The position numbers and the translations under genes are program-made. A stretch of 64,000 bases of DNA from Streptomyces lucensis JCM 4490 (GTDB lineage: Bacteria > Actinomycetota > Actinomycetes > Streptomycetales > Streptomycetaceae), in assembly GCF_014650035.1 (NCBI RefSeq), contig NZ_BMUE01000007.1, forward strand, positions 248,001 through 312,000, read 5' to 3'. The notes under the pieces are model-generated. The model made no database searches and was not told the origin of the DNA. It was given only the letters and a program-made list of their open reading frames with translations. This document shows, piece after piece, positions 62,580 through 64,000 of this stretch (its first letter is position 1; the number at the start of each line of letters is the position of its first letter).

Positions 62580-63134
62580 TTGTGCAAACCTTCGCGCGCG
62601 CTGGGGAATGGGATGCCGGGCGTCGCAAGGCAGCCGTCCGGCTCCCCGCGGGTACCCCGGACGAACCAGTTCAGTTCAGCAAACCCAGCCGTCCCCTCCG
62701 GGGAATGATCCTCGCCTCCCCAGCCTGCGCCTGCAGGCGCTGGCGGACGGGCCGCAGGTCACGGTCGGGCTGTCTCCGTTGGGGCGGGCGACCTCGGCTT
62801 GGGACGGGCGAACTCGTTGGCATCGCGTACGGGGCAGGCAGACGACGGGGGACGTACCTGCCTGCCCCTTGCACGCGACTGCTCGCTCACAACTTGGGGG
62901 ACGGGCGAGCGTCACGGGACCCACGGGTCCTAGGTCCGCCCCGTGCAGCGCCGATCGGTCCGGCAATGTCACAGCCCCACCTGGAAGACAGCCGTGGCCG
63001 GGTGCCCGCGCCGCATCCCGCTACCGGCCCGCTCGCGTGAATGTCCCGTATAGGTTGTCCGCCCGGCGGGGGCGCTAAGGCGTGTCCGACGGGTCGCGTG
63101 ACGGAGCTCTGCTGGTGTCGTTCCAGTCGGCGTG
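62580..63134. other. intergenic, no gene recognised
   Basis: Open frames on both strands are GC-bias artefacts. The sequence just before 63135 may include the left end of the following IS5 relic. Confidence 0.4.
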
Positions 63135-63436
63135 GGACGAGGTGATCTGTCGGATCGGGAGTGGCTCGTCTTGAGTCGCACTTACCGAAGAACACGGGGC
63201 GGGCGGTGGGCGTGTCACCGCAAGGTGATCAACGGCGGGCCAACCGCCAACGACGTGGAAGCCGCGGCGGCCGGCCCACCGGCTTCGACCGGCCCCGCTA
63301 TGCCCGCAGGAACGAAGTCGAGCGAACCATCAACGCACTCAAGGGCTTCCGGGCCATAGCAACCAGGTACGACAAGAGGGCGTACGTCTTCCAGGGCACG
63401 GTCACCCTCGCCGCGATCCGGCTCTGGCTGCGGTGA
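63135..63436 (+). pseudogene. IS5-family transposase with large internal deletion
   Basis: The N-terminal block GRGDLSDREWLVLS and RRTRGGRWACHRKVINGG joins, one frame over, to the C-terminal block PTGFDRPRYARRNEVERTIN, ALKGFRAIATRYDKRAYVFQ and TVTLAAIRLWLR with stop. The central DDE region (roughly 170 residues) is missing. The ends seem retained, so it could be a non-autonomous derivative. Confidence 0.75.
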
Positions 63437-63453
63437 CGAGGGACGGTCAGTCC

Positions 63454-64000
63454 CTAGAAGAGGGTGTCGGCAATGCGGTCAATCTGGTCGATGTCTGGGG
63501 ACCAGCAATAGAGCATGACTTCGTCGGCGCCGATGCCGATGAAGTCATCGACCGCCCTACGAATCGTCTCCGGCGTGGTGAGAAGACCATCGGCCACGTG
63601 CTCGGCGCGGCCGCTGAACTCGTAGTAGTCACGGATATTGCGTCGGGCTTGCTCGACGGTGCTCTCCGGGCCGAGTGCGACGTTGGCCTGAGCCACCAGG
63701 CGCGGCCGGCCAGAGCGGTCGTGCTTATCCCAGACCGCCTCCACGTTGCGGAACAGTCCGGCCATGAACTGCGGTGGCAGCGCCGCGCCGAGGAAGCCGT
63801 CGCCGAACCGGCCGACACGTTCGATCGCTGCTGGGGCGAAGCCGCCGAACAGCACCTCCGGGCCACTGGGCGTCATGGGCGCGGGACCGATCGGTCCGAC
63901 GCCTTCGCCATACGGCTCGCCGCGCCAGGCCCGGCGCAGTAGGGGCATCTGCTCATCGAGGCGGCGCCCCCGGCGTCGGATGTCGATGCCCGCGGCCAGG
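63454..64000 (-). CDS. LLM-class flavin-dependent oxidoreductase, C-terminal part (start outside window)
   Basis: The frame is open to the window edge. RRLDEQMPLLRRAWRGEPYG, PEVLFGGFAPAAIERVGRFG, DGFLGAALPPQFMAGLF and a C-terminal IGADEVMLYCWSPDIDQIDR are typical of F420- or FMN-dependent luciferase-like monooxygenases. About 180 residues are seen; the N-terminal TIM-barrel half lies beyond base 64000. Substrate unknown. Confidence 0.88.
   Translation of the reverse strand, partial: LAAGIDIRRRGRRLDEQMPLLRRAWRGEPYGEGVGPIGPAPMTPSGPEVLFGGFAPAAIERVGRFGDGFLGAALPPQFMAGLFRNVEAVWDKHDRSGRPRLVAQANVALGPESTVEQARRNIRDYYEFSGRAEHVADGLLTTPETIRRAVDDFIGIGADEVMLYCWSPDIDQIDRIADTLF

Overview
The window is high-GC actinobacterial DNA, most likely Streptomyces. 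Evidence: strongly GC-biased third codon positions, GGAGG-type ribosome binding sites, GTG and TTG starts, many 4-base ATGA/GTGA gene overlaps, TetR, SpoIIE-phosphatase, STAS and GAF-ANTAR families, and SCO-type conserved hypotheticals. It reads as an accessory or chromosome-arm region. About half of the recognisable genes are broken, and I count twelve insertion-sequence remnants (IS5, IS701, IS110 and IS21 types), none intact.

Layout. 1-2 kb: two-gene polysaccharide operon (nucleotide-sugar dehydrogenase plus GT2 glycosyltransferase), minus strand. 2-3 kb: transposase graveyard bounded by a ~60 bp inverted repeat that contains the operon's promoter region. 3.2-4.7 kb: duplicated small membrane proteins (DUF6069-like). 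4.9-21.5 kb: a large CoA-thioester catabolic island. It holds an APH-type kinase (broken), SDRs, an acyl-CoA dehydrogenase, an enoyl-CoA hydratase, an acyl-CoA ligase, a HAD phosphatase, a thiolase, an alpha/beta hydrolase (frameshifted), a DUF2855 enzyme and two paralogous TetR regulators. Near-identical palindromes precede several units. Kinase, acyl-CoA dehydrogenase and HAD are the domains fused in vertebrate ACAD10. With SDR and ligase they also match the logic of the Pseudomonas lva (levulinate/4-hydroxyacid) operon, so gamma-hydroxyacid or lactone catabolism is my best inference. 21.7-28.7 kb: cytidine deaminase, MerR plus MDR oxidoreductase, SDR divergent from an XRE/MmyB regulator, and a chimeric fossil.

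29-42 kb: degraded regulatory material (GAF-ANTAR, three SpoIIE-phosphatase copies of which one is intact, a STAS protein), a Ku N-terminus fused in frame to a membrane protein, IS remnants, and an intact TetR/hydrolase divergent pair with twin operators. 42-48 kb: F420-type reductase, a broken hydrolase, inositol-monophosphatase-like protein with a duplicated 3' end, LysR, a broken D-Ala-D-Ala ligase and a GNAT. 48-57 kb: fragments (helicase, PAS, Fic-like, GlxA-type AraC, SDR), a LysR, a secreted three-repeat ricin-type lectin, membrane and hypothetical proteins, and an IS5/IS21 junction. 57-64 kb: hypotheticals, a SnoaL-like protein, a PASTA lipoprotein, a tiny degenerate type I-E CRISPR locus whose two halves face opposite ways, and the end of an LLM-class oxidoreductase.

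No rRNA, tRNA, cas gene, origin or intact transposon was seen. Several genes are broken by a single indel, so part of the decay could be sequencing error. The in-frame stops, internal deletions and chimeras are harder to explain that way.
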